A DNA stretch of 44,734 bases from contig RGPS01000022.1 in the NCBI GenBank assembly GCA_010084195.1, positions 1 to 44,734 on the forward strand, written 5' to 3'. Every line of letters starts with the position of its first letter. The stretch's first letter is position 1. Positions 17,285-27,029 of the stretch are shown here, one piece after another. Source of the DNA: Terriglobia bacterium (GTDB lineage Bacteria; Acidobacteriota; Terriglobia; Bryobacterales; Bryobacteraceae). The notes beneath the pieces are model-generated. The model saw nothing but the letters and a program-made list of their open reading frames with translations. It was not told the DNA's origin and made no database searches. Both the position numbers and the translations under genes were made by a program.

Positions 17285-18619
17285 ATGCGAAAGCTATGGC
17301 TGTATTTGGTGACGTTGCCCGTAATGGGGCAGCAACCGTTGTCGCTCCACGATGCTGTCGCCCTGGCGCTCCGCGAAAATCGGGCGGTAGTGGCAGCAGA
17401 GGCGGGGGTTCGGGCTGCTGACGAGAGGCTAAACCAGGCGAAAAGCGGGATGCTGCCCAGGGTGAACATATCGGAATCAGCGATGCGGGGAAACAACCCG
17501 GTCTACGTGTTCAGCTCCCTGCTGACCCAACATCAGTTCGGTGCGGGGAATTTCAACCTTGGCCCCCTGAACCGCCCGGATGCGCTGACGAACTTCCAGA
17601 CACAACTCACCGTTGACCAGCCGATCTACGATGCGCGCCAGACCCGCAACGCGACCAGCACTGCTCAACTGAGCGGCAGGATGGCGGCGGAAGACCAGCG
17701 CCGGACTGGCATGGAGACGATTGCGCGGGTGGCCCAAACCTACTACGGAGCGATGCTGGCCGTGGAGAATCTAAAGGCGGCAGGGCAGGCGGTACGCTCG
17801 GCAGAAGCGGATCTACGAAGGGCAGAGGACGTTCGTGCGGCAGGTATGTCAACAGATGTGGACGTGTTGTCGATTAAAGTTCACCTGGCCTCAGTGAACG
17901 AACAGAGGATAACCCGACAGGCTCAACTGGATGTGGCCCGGGCTGCGTTGAATGACGCTATGGGACTCCCGCTGGAAGCGGAACATGTTCTCGCCGGCAT
18001 CCTGAGCCCGACGGGCCCGGCAGAAATGGTTCTGGGCTCCCTTGAGAAGGAAGCGGCGGAGGGGCGTGCCGAGACCCGGCAGAGTCGGTTGGCCACGAGT
18101 CTCGCGGAAGTGCAGAATCGCGCCGCCCATGATTCCTGGTTGCCGCAGATTGGAGTGCGCGCGGCATTCGAGACCGACGCCCAGCGCTTCGTTACACGAG
18201 GCGGCGCGAATTGGATGGCTGGGGTGACCGTGCGCTGGAATGTTTTCAATGGCTTTGCGGACCGGGCCAAAATGGCTGAAACCAGCAGCTTACTGGAGAA
18301 AGCCAGAGCGGATGAGCAAAGGGCGGGATCAGCCGTGAAGCTACAGGTGCGGCAGGCCTACGCAGGCCTGCAGGCCGCCTCGCAGCGGATTCAGGTGGCC
18401 GCAACTGCGGTTGCTGCCGCAGAGGAGAGCCTGCGCATTACGCAGAATCGCTATGAAGCCGGCCTTGCGACCGTGACGGACCTGCTCCGCACCGAAACCG
18501 CCCTGCTGGATACAAAAACACGTTACCTGGCCTCGCTGCATGATGAGCGCCTGGCCGCAACGATGGTTGAATTTGCCGCTGGTCGCCTGACTGCGGATTC
18601 GGGAGTTCTGAATCAATGA
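17285..18619 (+). CDS. TolC-family outer membrane efflux protein
   Basis: A 444-residue outer-membrane channel of the TolC family: short signal peptide (MRKLWLYLVTLPVMGQQ), LSLHDAVALALRENRAVVAA at the N-terminus and the repeat LQVRQAYAGLQAASQRIQVA, then a RYEAGLATVTDLLRTE motif near the C-terminus. Two internally repeated coiled-coil halves are visible. ATG at 17285 was preferred over an upstream GTG because it begins the signal peptide. The next gene overlaps its stop by four bases. It forms the exit duct for the RND pump encoded downstream. Confidence 0.9.
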   Translation: MRKLWLYLVTLPVMGQQPLSLHDAVALALRENRAVVAAEAGVRAADERLNQAKSGMLPRVNISESAMRGNNPVYVFSSLLTQHQFGAGNFNLGPLNRPDALTNFQTQLTVDQPIYDARQTRNATSTAQLSGRMAAEDQRRTGMETIARVAQTYYGAMLAVENLKAAGQAVRSAEADLRRAEDVRAAGMSTDVDVLSIKVHLASVNEQRITRQAQLDVARAALNDAMGLPLEAEHVLAGILSPTGPAEMVLGSLEKEAAEGRAETRQSRLATSLAEVQNRAAHDSWLPQIGVRAAFETDAQRFVTRGGANWMAGVTVRWNVFNGFADRAKMAETSSLLEKARADEQRAGSAVKLQVRQAYAGLQAASQRIQVAATAVAAAEESLRITQNRYEAGLATVTDLLRTETALLDTKTRYLASLHDERLAATMVEFAAGRLTADSGVLNQ

Positions 18620-19791
18620 AACGTATTACAGCAGTGAGTATCGGCCTGGCCTTGCTGGCGTCGTGCGGAAAAGACGAAGCCCGGCGCGCGGCCCCGGCGC
18701 CGGTGGCACCCGTGACTGTGCAAACGGTAACAGCTGCCGACCTCGAATGGCCTTCCGGCTTTGAAGCGACCGGCACCATCCGGGCTCGTACCTCCGCGTC
18801 CCTTTCCAGCAAAGTGATGGGCTACGTGCAGCAGATCTCCGTGCGGGTGGGAGACCATGTCCGTGCCGGGCAGACGCTGGTGACGCTGGAGGTTCAGGAC
18901 CTCGATTCCGCAGTACGTACCGCCGAGGTGAGCAGGGCAGAAGTGCAGTCGGCAGTTCCGGAGGCAGAAAGTGGGATTGCAGCTGCGCAGGCAAGTCTGA
19001 ACCTCGCTCGTGCCACCTTCCGTCGCATGGAAGATCTCTTCGCAAAAAAGTCGATCTCGAACCAGGAATTTGATGAGGCAACCGCGCGGCTGAAAGCAGC
19101 GGAGGCCGGGCTGGAGATGTCCCGGGCGCGGCGGGCGCAAATCGACTCGCGGATGGCGCAGGCCGAGCAGGGAATTCGCTCCGCCTCAGTGATGCGGGAC
19201 TACTCGAAACTAACGGCACCCTTCGCCGGCGTCATCACTTCGCGCAGCGCGGAACCAGGCACACTTGCAACGCCAGGTGTGCCTTTGCTGACACTGGAGC
19301 AGGAAGGCTCGCTGCGCCTGGAGGCGACTCTGGACGAATCGCGACTGGGTCTCGTCAAGGTGGGTCAACCGGTAGAGGTTGCAATCGAGGCGCTGGACCG
19401 CAAACTGGCGGCCAGGGTATCAGAGATTGAACCCCTGGTGGATGCTGCCTCACGCTCCTATGTGGCGAAGATCGATCTCCCTGCCCTGCATCAACTGCGG
19501 TCCGGCCTGTTCGGACGGGTAGTGTTTGGCATCGGCAGTCGAAAAGTGTTGACCATCCCCGCCGGTGCCCTGCAGGACCGGGGCCACTTGCAGACCGTGT
19601 TTGTTATCGAAGACGGAGCGGCACACACTCGCCTGGTAACCACTCGCCTGGTAACCACTCGCCTGGTAACTACGGGTGAACGCGGTTCAGCCGGCGTCGA
19701 GATCCTCTCCGGGTTGAGTGCGGGCGAGAAGGTCGCCAGTCCCGCGTCACCAGCTTTGCGGGACGGTGCCAGGGTTGAGGTGCGGCCGTGA
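18616..19791 (+). CDS. RND efflux periplasmic adaptor lipoprotein
   Basis: A 391-residue membrane-fusion protein. Lipoprotein signal with LLASC (Cys17), beta-barrel/lipoyl part ([34 protein letters not shown]), a long coiled-coil hairpin (about 95-195), second lipoyl half ([20 protein letters not shown]) and a C-terminal domain. It links the RND pump with the TolC-type channel. Unusual: residues about 337-351 contain three copies of TRLVT encoded by a perfect 15-base tandem repeat, where one copy would be expected. The stop overlaps the pump start codon. Confidence 0.9.
   Translation: MKRITAVSIGLALLASCGKDEARRAAPAPVAPVTVQTVTAADLEWPSGFEATGTIRARTSASLSSKVMGYVQQISVRVGDHVRAGQTLVTLEVQDLDSAVRTAEVSRAEVQSAVPEAESGIAAAQASLNLARATFRRMEDLFAKKSISNQEFDEATARLKAAEAGLEMSRARRAQIDSRMAQAEQGIRSASVMRDYSKLTAPFAGVITSRSAEPGTLATPGVPLLTLEQEGSLRLEATLDESRLGLVKVGQPVEVAIEALDRKLAARVSEIEPLVDAASRSYVAKIDLPALHQLRSGLFGRVVFGIGSRKVLTIPAGALQDRGHLQTVFVIEDGAAHTRLVTTRLVTTRLVTTGERGSAGVEILSGLSAGEKVASPASPALRDGARVEVRP
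19626..19670 (+). repeat. 15-bp tandem repeat, three copies, inside the adaptor gene
   Basis: Three identical copies of CACTCGCCTGGTAAC follow one another and keep the reading frame, adding (TRLVT) units near the C-terminal membrane-proximal domain. Slippage could change copy number by five residues at a time without breaking the gene. Confidence 0.9.
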
Positions 19792-22700
19792 GCGCGCCGC
19801 ACAAATTGGGCCCCGCAGGGCGGTTTGCCAAGGTCTGGATCGCTTCCAAATTAACGCCCCTGCTAATCACCGGCTCGCTGCTGATTGGTGGTTTCGCTGT
19901 TTGGAAACTACCCCGCGAAGAAGAGCCGCAGATCATTGTCCCGATGGTGGACGTCATGGTTCAGTTGCCAGGGGCTTCCGCGCGTGAAGTGGAAGAGCGC
20001 GTCACGAAGCCCATGGAAAAGCTGCTGTCGGAGATTCCCGGTGTGGAGTATGTCTACTCCACTTCCAGTCCCGGCATGGCGCTCGCCATTGTTCGCTTTA
20101 TGGTGGGGCAGGACGAGGAACGCAGTATCGTCCGCCTGAATCAAAAGCTCAGCGCAAACTACGACCTGATTCCGGCCGGTGCGTCGCAACCTCTGGTGAA
20201 ACCCCGGTCCATTGACGACGTGCCCGTGCTCGCCCTGACGCTGTCCAGCAGTCGCTACGACGACTTTCAACTGCGTCGCATCGCAGCGCAACTGCATGAC
20301 GCAGTGAAGCAGGTCCCTGACGTTTCCGCCGTTACAATCCTCGGCGGCCAGCGCCGTGAACTCCGCATCACTCTGGATAAAGCGAAGCTGGCGGGCTATG
20401 GCCTTACGCCTCTGCAGGTAGCCGCTGCCGTAGGTGCTTCCAATCGCCAGATACCGGCGGGACAGTTTTCGAGCGGCCAGAAAGAATACATCCTTCAGGC
20501 CGGTGAGTTCCTCCGCACGGCGGAAGACGTTCGCCGCGTGGTGGTTGGCGTTTCGCACGAAAAAGCGGTGCTGCTGAGCAGCGTCGCTACCGTGACAGAC
20601 GGCGGCGAAGAGCCGACGAGTTATGTCCGGATGGCTTCCTCAGGAAGCCGCGAGTTTCGCCCCGCTGTCACCCTTGCCATCTCCAAACGCAAGGGCACCA
20701 ATGCGGTGTTAGTCGCTGAAAATGTGCTCCGTCGTATAGAGCCCCTGAAGGGCGATGTGATCTCCTCTGACGTTCACCTCGACCTGACCCGTAACTACGG
20801 CGAGACTGCTGCCGAAAAGTCGAACGAACTCCTTTTCCATATGCTCATCGCCGTGTTGTCTGTCAGCATCCTGATCGCCATCACGCTGGGTTTGCGGGAG
20901 TCGCTGATCGTCTTCATTGCGATTCCCGTCACCCTCGCGCTCACGTTGGCCGTGTTTTATCTCTACGGCTACACGCTGAACCGGATCACCCTGTTCGCCC
21001 TCATCTTCTCCATCGGCATTCTGGTTGATGACGCAATTGTGGTAGTTGAGAATATCGTTCGGCATTGGCGAATGCCGGCGAATCGGGAACGTCCATCCTA
21101 CGAAGTCGCCATCGAGGCCGTTGACGAAGTAGGGAACCCAACCATCCTCGCCACCCTGACAGTGGTAGCTGCAATTCTGCCCATGGCTTTTGTGGGTGGC
21201 CTGATGGGGCCATACATGCGACCGATTCCCATTGGCGCGTCTGCTGCCATGGTGTTCTCACTGCTGGTGGCTCTGATTGTGACCCCGTGGGCTGCCGTCC
21301 GCATCTTGAAGTCCTCTCACGCTGGAGACCACACGGAAAAGGAAGATATCGTTACGCGGTGGTACCGACGTTTCATGGGGGCCATTCTCCACAAAACGCC
21401 CCTCCGCCTGGGGTTCCTCGGCCTGGTGGCGGTCCTGCTGCTCGGCTCCGTTTCGCTCTTCTATTTCCAGATGGTGAAGGTAAAGATGTTGCCCTTCGAC
21501 AACAAGAGCGAGTTCCAGGTGATTGTCGATATGCCCAACGGCACCACTCTGGAAGACACTGCACGCGCGACAAATGCCCTGGGACGCGCGGCGCTGGAGC
21601 AACCTGAAGTTGTCGATCTCCAGACGTACACGGGCACTGCGTCGCCCTTCAACTTCAACGGCCTCGTGCGGCACTACTATCTGCGGCGAGGCTCGAACGT
21701 GGCAGACATTCAGGTCAATCTGCTGCCGAAGGATGCAAGGAAACTACAGAGCCACGAGATCGCCAAACAGATGCGGACCCGCCTCGTCCCCGTTGCTGCG
21801 AAGTATGGTGCCCGGATTAAGGTTGCGGAAGTACCTCCCGGGCCACCCGTCCTGCAAACCCTGGTGGCAGAAGTCTACGGCCCTTCCATGGAGGAACGCA
21901 CCGCGATCGCACACCGCATTCGTGACTTGTGGAAGCGTACCGATGGCGTGGTGGACGTGGACTGGTATGTGGAAGACGATCAAGCGAAATACCGTGTCGT
22001 GGTCGACCAGGAAAAGGCTGCTCTCAACGGCATATCCGGGGAAGAAATTTCGCGGACCCTTGCGGTGGCCTCGGGCGGTTTTGATGCCGGATTTCTGCAC
22101 GTGGACAGCGAGAAGGAAGACATCACCCTGAAGGTTCGGCTGGACCGGGCCAGCCGCTCGGACCTGGAGCAGTTGAAAAACCTGAAGGTTGCTGGCCGCA
22201 ACGGACAACTGGTGGCGATCTCTGAGCTGGTTCACACCGTCAGCACCACGGAAGACAAGAGCATCTACCACAAGAATCTGATGCCGGTAACCTACGTGAC
22301 CGGCGATGTGGCCGGTGCCATGGAGAGCCCTGTTTATGCGGTTCTGAAACTTGGTCCGGAGATGGACAAATTCAAAGCGCCGGGTGGGTACGCGATTGAA
22401 CAACACATGGCCGCACTGCCTGCAGACGCGGAACATTACTCCATGAAATGGGACGGCGAATGGCACATCACATACGAAGTGTTCCGCGACCTCGGCATGG
22501 CGTTTGCCGCAGTCCTGATCCTGATCTACGCCCTCGTCGTCGGCTGGTTCCAGAACTTCATTACGCCTCTGGTGATCATGGCAGCGATCCCATTCTCCCT
22601 GGTTGGCATTGTGCCGGCGCACGGCCTGATGGGTGCCTTCTTTACGGCAACATCGATGATCGGCTTCATTGCAGGTGCCGGCATCGTCGTCCGCAATTCC

Positions 22701-22967
22701 ATCATCCTGGTCGATTTTGTCGAACTCCGCCTCGCCGAAGGCATGCCTCTCGATGAGGCTGTCATCGACGCCGGAGCCGTGCGTTTCCGTCCCATGATGC
22801 TCACCGCCGCGGCCGTCGTCGCCGGAGCTGCCATCATCCTCTTCGACCCCATCTTTCAGGGCCTCGCCATCGCCCTTATGGCCGGCGAACTGGCCTCTCT
22901 CGCGCTCTCGCGCATGACCGTCCCCATCGTCTACTTCATGGTGAATCACAGGAGAAAAACCGTATGA
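19788..22967 (+). CDS. RND family efflux transporter permease
   Basis: A 1059-residue AcrB/MexB-type pump. The first helix is followed by [20 protein letters not shown] and [20 protein letters not shown], standard for inner-membrane RND transporters. Two groups of membrane helices occur around residues 340-540 and 890-1050, including the proton-relay style [20 protein letters not shown]. Two large periplasmic domains lie between. It is proton driven and works with the adaptor and TolC-type protein encoded upstream. The start is GTG at 19788. Substrate cannot be deduced; it is more like drug/hydrophobic-compound pumps than the CusA group, since no Met-rich metal site is apparent. Confidence 0.92.
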   Translation: MSAPHKLGPAGRFAKVWIASKLTPLLITGSLLIGGFAVWKLPREEEPQIIVPMVDVMVQLPGASAREVEERVTKPMEKLLSEIPGVEYVYSTSSPGMALAIVRFMVGQDEERSIVRLNQKLSANYDLIPAGASQPLVKPRSIDDVPVLALTLSSSRYDDFQLRRIAAQLHDAVKQVPDVSAVTILGGQRRELRITLDKAKLAGYGLTPLQVAAAVGASNRQIPAGQFSSGQKEYILQAGEFLRTAEDVRRVVVGVSHEKAVLLSSVATVTDGGEEPTSYVRMASSGSREFRPAVTLAISKRKGTNAVLVAENVLRRIEPLKGDVISSDVHLDLTRNYGETAAEKSNELLFHMLIAVLSVSILIAITLGLRESLIVFIAIPVTLALTLAVFYLYGYTLNRITLFALIFSIGILVDDAIVVVENIVRHWRMPANRERPSYEVAIEAVDEVGNPTILATLTVVAAILPMAFVGGLMGPYMRPIPIGASAAMVFSLLVALIVTPWAAVRILKSSHAGDHTEKEDIVTRWYRRFMGAILHKTPLRLGFLGLVAVLLLGSVSLFYFQMVKVKMLPFDNKSEFQVIVDMPNGTTLEDTARATNALGRAALEQPEVVDLQTYTGTASPFNFNGLVRHYYLRRGSNVADIQVNLLPKDARKLQSHEIAKQMRTRLVPVAAKYGARIKVAEVPPGPPVLQTLVAEVYGPSMEERTAIAHRIRDLWKRTDGVVDVDWYVEDDQAKYRVVVDQEKAALNGISGEEISRTLAVASGGFDAGFLHVDSEKEDITLKVRLDRASRSDLEQLKNLKVAGRNGQLVAISELVHTVSTTEDKSIYHKNLMPVTYVTGDVAGAMESPVYAVLKLGPEMDKFKAPGGYAIEQHMAALPADAEHYSMKWDGEWHITYEVFRDLGMAFAAVLILIYALVVGWFQNFITPLVIMAAIPFSLVGIVPAHGLMGAFFTATSMIGFIAGAGIVVRNSIILVDFVELRLAEGMPLDEAVIDAGAVRFRPMMLTAAAVVAGAAIILFDPIFQGLAIALMAGELASLALSRMTVPIVYFMVNHRRKTV

Positions 22968-23161
22968 CCGTCGAACGTTACCTCCGCCTCTTGTCGGGCT
23001 TATTTGTCATGCTGAGCCTCGCTCTCGGCACCTGGGTCAACCCCAACTGGTTCTGGTTCACCGGCTTCGTCGGCCTGAACCTCTTCCAGTCCGGCATCAC
23101 CAACTGGTGCCCCGCCATAACCATCCTGAAGAAGCTGGACCCGCGACTTCAGTCGCGGTAG
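22964..23161 (+). CDS. DUF2892 small membrane protein
   Basis: A 65-residue protein with two membrane segments ([20 protein letters not shown] and [20 protein letters not shown]) and the DUF2892 motif with conserved Cys in [12 protein letters not shown]. It overlaps the RND pump stop by four bases, so it is part of the efflux operon. In other bacteria the domain accompanies rhodanese-like proteins; a role with the pump is unknown. The last codons lie in an 8-bp palindrome at the operon end. Confidence 0.85.
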   Translation: MTVERYLRLLSGLFVMLSLALGTWVNPNWFWFTGFVGLNLFQSGITNWCPAITILKKLDPRLQSR

Positions 23162-23183
23162 TTCATTCAGTCGCGGTAGTTCA
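23141..23183. repeat. palindrome plus 18-bp tandem duplication between convergent genes
   Basis: CCGCGACT-TC-AGTCGCGG (23141-23158) is a perfect 8-bp palindrome. An 18-bp unit TTCAGTCGCGGTAGTTCA is present twice in tandem (23148-23165 and 23166-23183). It lies across the converging ends of the DUF2892 and M20 genes and may act as a bidirectional terminator, though a T-tract is missing. Confidence 0.7.
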
Positions 23184-24588
23184 AAGGAGGCTTAGCGCCC
23201 TCAGGAATCACAGACTTATAGGCCTTACCCAGCATCTGTTTCGCGAAGTCCGCTTTGGCATCGGCCACCAGCTGAGGCTTCCTGAACAGTTCCTGCGCCA
23301 TCGCTGCCATCGCCTTCGCCGCCACCACCATACCCTTCTGCCCGATCGTCATCCCGGCGCAAGCCGCCGCCTGCCACGTATGAGGCCCAACGCCCGGCAC
23401 AAACGTCGCCCCGCTGAACCCGATCGTCGGCACATTCCAGCTCACATCCCCCACATCGGTGGAAGCTGCCGGAGCATTCGGGTCCGGCAGCCGAAAGGGC
23501 GCTACCGTTGCAGTGGAATCCAGCCCCCTCGGGGCTTCCGGCGGCAGACTCTTCTGCAGTTCCTCCGCAAAGTGCCGCTCGTCCGCGGTATACCGAAAGC
23601 CCCCCACTTCTTCCAGGATCTTCTGTGCCACCGGAGCCAGCGCATCGTTCGGCACAATGTTCGCGACCCCGCTCACACCGCGAATTTCCAGCGTCGTGTC
23701 CGTCATCATCGCCGCCCCGTTCGCGACTTTCAAAATCCGCTCCCACACCCCGTTCAGCGCACTCAGCGACGGGTTCCGCGCATACAAATACAGCTCAGCC
23801 GAATCCGGCACAATGTTTGGAGCCGCCCCGCCATTCGTGATCGTGTAGTGCAACCGCGAGTTCGACGGAATATGCTCCCGCAGGAACTCCAACCCATTCC
23901 CCATCAGCATCACCGCATCCAGCGCCGACCGCCCCCGCTCCGGTGCCAGCGCCGCGTGCGACGCTGTCCCCCGAAAAAAGAACTTCGCCGTATTATTCGC
24001 CAAAGCCCCGCCACTGCTCACCGAATTCTCTGACGAAGGATGCCACTGCATCATCACGTCCACATCGCGAAAAAGCCCCGCGCGGATCATGTAAACCTTC
24101 CCCGCCCCGCTCTCTTCCGCCGGAGTCCCGTAATACCGCAGAGTGCCTGCCACATGGTTCTTCTCCATGTACTCTTTGATCGCCACCGCCGCCAAAGCCG
24201 AACCCGACCCCAGCAGATTATGCCCGCAGGCATGCCCCGCACCACCCTGCACCACCGGACTCCGGTCCGGCCGAGCGGCCTGCGACAAACCCGGCAGAGC
24301 ATCAAACTCACCCATCAAGCCAATCACCGGCTGCCCTGATCCAAACGACGCCACAAACGCCGTCGGCTCCTCCGCCACACCAGCCTGCACGCGGAACCCA
24401 GCCGCCGCCAATTCCTTCTGCAACAACGCCGAGCTCTTCTCTTCGCGATACCCCGTCTCGGCGTATTCCCAGATCGTCCGGGACACCCCCGCGAAGTGCG
24501 CCGCATGCTGCGCAACGCCCTGAATCACCGACTGGTGCTGAGCAAACACCACAACCGGAAGTACCAACAGCGCAAACGCGAGTTTCAT
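23167..24588 (-). CDS. secreted M20-family amidohydrolase (AbgB-like)
   Basis: A 473-residue metallo-amidohydrolase with a signal peptide (MKLAFALLVLPVVVFAQ). Metal-site motifs are GHACGHNLLGSG (about residues 118-129) and the catalytic/ligand pair EESGAGK (about 158-164), then MMQWHPSS. The layout fits the p-aminobenzoyl-glutamate hydrolase subunit B (AbgB) branch of M20 peptidases, which cleave amide bonds. Export would place it in the periplasm, unlike cytoplasmic AbgB. It converges with the efflux operon; the final codons NYRD and stop are duplicated by the 18-bp tandem repeat. Confidence 0.88.
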   Translation of the reverse strand: MKLAFALLVLPVVVFAQHQSVIQGVAQHAAHFAGVSRTIWEYAETGYREEKSSALLQKELAAAGFRVQAGVAEEPTAFVASFGSGQPVIGLMGEFDALPGLSQAARPDRSPVVQGGAGHACGHNLLGSGSALAAVAIKEYMEKNHVAGTLRYYGTPAEESGAGKVYMIRAGLFRDVDVMMQWHPSSENSVSSGGALANNTAKFFFRGTASHAALAPERGRSALDAVMLMGNGLEFLREHIPSNSRLHYTITNGGAAPNIVPDSAELYLYARNPSLSALNGVWERILKVANGAAMMTDTTLEIRGVSGVANIVPNDALAPVAQKILEEVGGFRYTADERHFAEELQKSLPPEAPRGLDSTATVAPFRLPDPNAPAASTDVGDVSWNVPTIGFSGATFVPGVGPHTWQAAACAGMTIGQKGMVVAAKAMAAMAQELFRKPQLVADAKADFAKQMLGKAYKSVIPEGAKPPLNYRD

Positions 24589-24616
24589 TAGCCCAGCTTA
24601 CTGCACAATAAAGGGG

Positions 24617-25198
24617 ATGCGCTGGCTCCACCGCACCGCTACAGCTCTCGGCTTCCTGGTGATCCTCATCACCGTGACGCCCGTACTCCGCTGGTGGACC
24701 GCCGCCCTCTCCAGCCCCTGGGGCCCCAACACCGCCGAATACCTCGTCATCCCCGGCGGCGAAATGTTCGCGCCCGATACCCTCGGCATCAGCTCTTACT
24801 GGCGCAGCTTCTACGGAGCCCTCGAATGGCGCACTGGTCACTATGGCCACATCGTCGTCTCCGGCCACTACGCCGCCACGCTTATGGCCGATTTCCTCTT
24901 CGGGCACGGAGTCCCCCGCGAAGCCATCCTCATCGAAAACGAAGCCAACTCCACCCGCGAAAACGCCGCCAACGTCGCGAAACTCCTCGGCCCCAACCCC
25001 GGCCGCATCGTCCTCCTCACCAGCGACTACCACTCCGCCCGAGCCCTCCGCACCTTCCGCCAGGCAGGCCTAAACACAACGGCCCTCCCCTACCCCGATG
25101 CCAACAAGCGCATCAACGTCTGGAAGGACCGCTGGACTGTGTTTTTGATCCTGAGCGACGAGACTGTAAAGACAGTCTGGTATCGGGTTTACAGGTAG
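24617..25198 (+). CDS. YdcF-like (DUF218) envelope protein
   Basis: A 193-residue protein of the YdcF/SanA (DUF218) family: one N-terminal membrane segment (ATALGFLVILITVTPVL), AEYLVIPGGEMFAPDTLG, ESANSTRENA-like motif (ENEANSTRENAANVAKLLG) and LLTSDYHSARALRTFRQAGL. These features match the family's nucleotide-like binding fold facing the periplasm. Role in cell-envelope upkeep is assumed from relatives. ATG at 24617 follows AAAGGGG directly. The end overlaps the convergent aldo/keto reductase gene by 10 bases. Confidence 0.85.
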   Translation: MRWLHRTATALGFLVILITVTPVLRWWTAALSSPWGPNTAEYLVIPGGEMFAPDTLGISSYWRSFYGALEWRTGHYGHIVVSGHYAATLMADFLFGHGVPREAILIENEANSTRENAANVAKLLGPNPGRIVLLTSDYHSARALRTFRQAGLNTTALPYPDANKRINVWKDRWTVFLILSDETVKTVWYRVYR

Positions 25199-26160
25199 AA
25201 GTTGCGATCCCAGGCGTGGGAGTGCAGAACCGCCAGGTCTTCAGTGCTCAGCACGCCGGCATCAGAAGCGGCCAGGTTTGCCTGCACACTCGACAGGGAG
25301 CGCATCCCGGGAATCACGGTGGAAACTGCCGGGTGCGAGAGGCAGAACAGCAACGCGGCAGAGGCCATTTCCGAACGCCCGGAGCGCCCGAGATCCTTCA
25401 GAATCGAGTCCACCTTGTCGGCAATTTGCTTCTTTCGGTCACCACGGAAATAGAACGCCCGGAAGTCGCCATCGGGGAACTCGGTGGTTTCGTCAATGCG
25501 CCCCGTGAGCCCGCCTTCGTCAAACGGAACGCGCGCCAACACGCCAATGTTGTGTTCAATACACGCGGGGAACAGGCGAGCCTCTGGTGCCTGATCAAAC
25601 ACGTTGTAGATCACCTGGACCGTGTCGATCAGGCCGGTCTCAATGATGCCCAACGCTGAATCCGGCTGGTGATCGTTGATCGAGATACCGACAAAGCGGG
25701 CGTACCCTTTGGCCTTTATGGTTTCGAAAGCGCGCTGCCATTCGTCCTGCCCCAGCCAGTCCGGATTCCAGACATGCAATTGCTGCAGGTCTACCTGTTC
25801 CATCCCCAGATTCCGGAGACTGGTTTCCGTGGCTTCAATCACGTAGTCGTGCGGGAACACTTCTTCGATGCCGATGCCGGGCTGCGCGGGCCAGCGGCGG
25901 TTCTTTGGCGGAACTTTCGTCGCAACATAGACCTTGCGGCTCGAAGCCTTCACGGCCTGCCCCACCAGTTCCTCGCTCTTGCCATCCCCATAGGCGAGGG
26001 CAGTGTCAATAAAGTTCAGGCCGCCGTCAATGGCGGCGTGGAGAGCCTTCAGCGACTCGTCGTCCTTCGCGCCAATCCATTGCGCTCCGCTGATACCCCA
26101 GGCACCATAGCCAACATCGCTGACTTCGAGGCCCGTACGCCCCAGTTTTCGGTAGGTCAT
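25189..26160 (-). CDS. aldo/keto reductase
   Basis: A 323-residue NADPH-dependent oxidoreductase with the (beta/alpha)8 fold: MTYRKLGRTGLEVSDVGYGA start, LNFIDTALAYGDGKSEELVG (with catalytic Asp/Tyr), VYVATKVPPKNRR (catalytic Lys), DLQQLHVWNPDW (His) and the C-terminal VSTVIPGMRSLSSVQANLAA. ATG at 26160 starts the family N-terminus exactly; longer in-frame extensions upstream are not protein-like. Physiological substrate unknown. Divergent from the gene at 26207 with a 46-base gap. Confidence 0.92.
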   Translation of the reverse strand: MTYRKLGRTGLEVSDVGYGAWGISGAQWIGAKDDESLKALHAAIDGGLNFIDTALAYGDGKSEELVGQAVKASSRKVYVATKVPPKNRRWPAQPGIGIEEVFPHDYVIEATETSLRNLGMEQVDLQQLHVWNPDWLGQDEWQRAFETIKAKGYARFVGISINDHQPDSALGIIETGLIDTVQVIYNVFDQAPEARLFPACIEHNIGVLARVPFDEGGLTGRIDETTEFPDGDFRAFYFRGDRKKQIADKVDSILKDLGRSGRSEMASAALLFCLSHPAVSTVIPGMRSLSSVQANLAASDAGVLSTEDLAVLHSHAWDRNFYL

Positions 26161-26206
26161 GTGAACTCCATTATAGAAACCGCCTAAACTGTAGGCAGAT
26201 CCTTTC

Positions 26207-26986
26207 ATGCGTCGCGCAATCGTAATCTTCCTGCTCCTGACTGCCACGTTGGCGGCGGCGAATCTCAAGCTGTATATGGCGGACGGCGGCTTCCAGCTCG
26301 TGCGGGAATACACGATCCAGGAGGACCGCGTCCGTTACTACAGCGTGGAGCGCAGCGATTGGGAGGAAATACCCGTGGCGCTGGTCGACCTTAAGAAGAC
26401 CGAGACTGAGGCGCAGGCACGCAAAGAAGTTCTCGAAAAGCAGACGAAAGAAGTTCTGGAAGAAGAAACTGCCGTGAAGCAAGAGCGCCAGGAGATCCGG
26501 AAGATCCCGATGGACCCTGGTGTCTACATGCTGGAGCCAGACGAAAAGGGAAATGACAAGCTGCGCATCTTCAAGCTTGGCGATTGGGCGATGCGCAATC
26601 CAAAAACTCGCACGCTGCTGAAGCTCGTGACCCCTGTTCCAACGTCCGCAATTTCCTACATGGAATTGCCGGGCGAGCACTCCCTCAATGTCATGCCGGA
26701 TGACCACCCGGAAATCTACATCCAGCTTTCACTCGAAGACAGCTTCGGCATCGTCAAACTCACGCCGGGCAAGGGCATTCGTCAGGTGGAGAGAGTCACG
26801 GTAGAGGCGGTCTCGAAGGAAGTCAGCGAGGAGCGCGAGATCGTGAAGGTCTTCTCCAAGCAACTGACTGAGAGCGGGCTGTTCAAGATCTGGCCGCAAC
26901 AGCCCCTGGCGAAGGGTGAGTATGCGGTGATTGAGTACACCGAGGGCAAGCTCGATACCCGGCTCTGGGATTTCCGCATCGAGTAA
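26207..26986 (+). CDS. secreted protein with coiled coil, function unknown
   Basis: A 259-residue protein with a signal peptide (MRRAIVIFLLLTATLAAANL). The mature protein begins LKLYMADGGFQLVREYTIQE and DRVRYYSVERSDWEEIPVAL, a pattern seen in many acidobacterial secreted proteins. A charged coiled coil (about residues 60-105, KKTETEAQARKEVLEKQTKE) follows, then a beta-rich C-terminal domain ending KGEYAVIEYTEGKLDTRLWD, with F-R-I-E last. No enzymatic motif seen. It stands alone between the reductase and the deoxyhypusine-synthase-like gene. Confidence 0.78.
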   Translation: MRRAIVIFLLLTATLAAANLKLYMADGGFQLVREYTIQEDRVRYYSVERSDWEEIPVALVDLKKTETEAQARKEVLEKQTKEVLEEETAVKQERQEIRKIPMDPGVYMLEPDEKGNDKLRIFKLGDWAMRNPKTRTLLKLVTPVPTSAISYMELPGEHSLNVMPDDHPEIYIQLSLEDSFGIVKLTPGKGIRQVERVTVEAVSKEVSEEREIVKVFSKQLTESGLFKIWPQQPLAKGEYAVIEYTEGKLDTRLWDFRIE

Positions 26987-27029
26987 GCGGTCCTGTCGGG
27001 TGTACGGCAGGGTGCGAAACTCGTAGTAA

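Noticed and set aside
19626..19670. Tandem repeat considered as a CRISPR-like array
   Set aside because: Repeats are contiguous without spacers and in frame within a gene.
21744..22949. 401-codon minus-strand frame opposite the RND pump
   Set aside because: His/Asp/Gly-rich shadow of a well-supported transporter gene.
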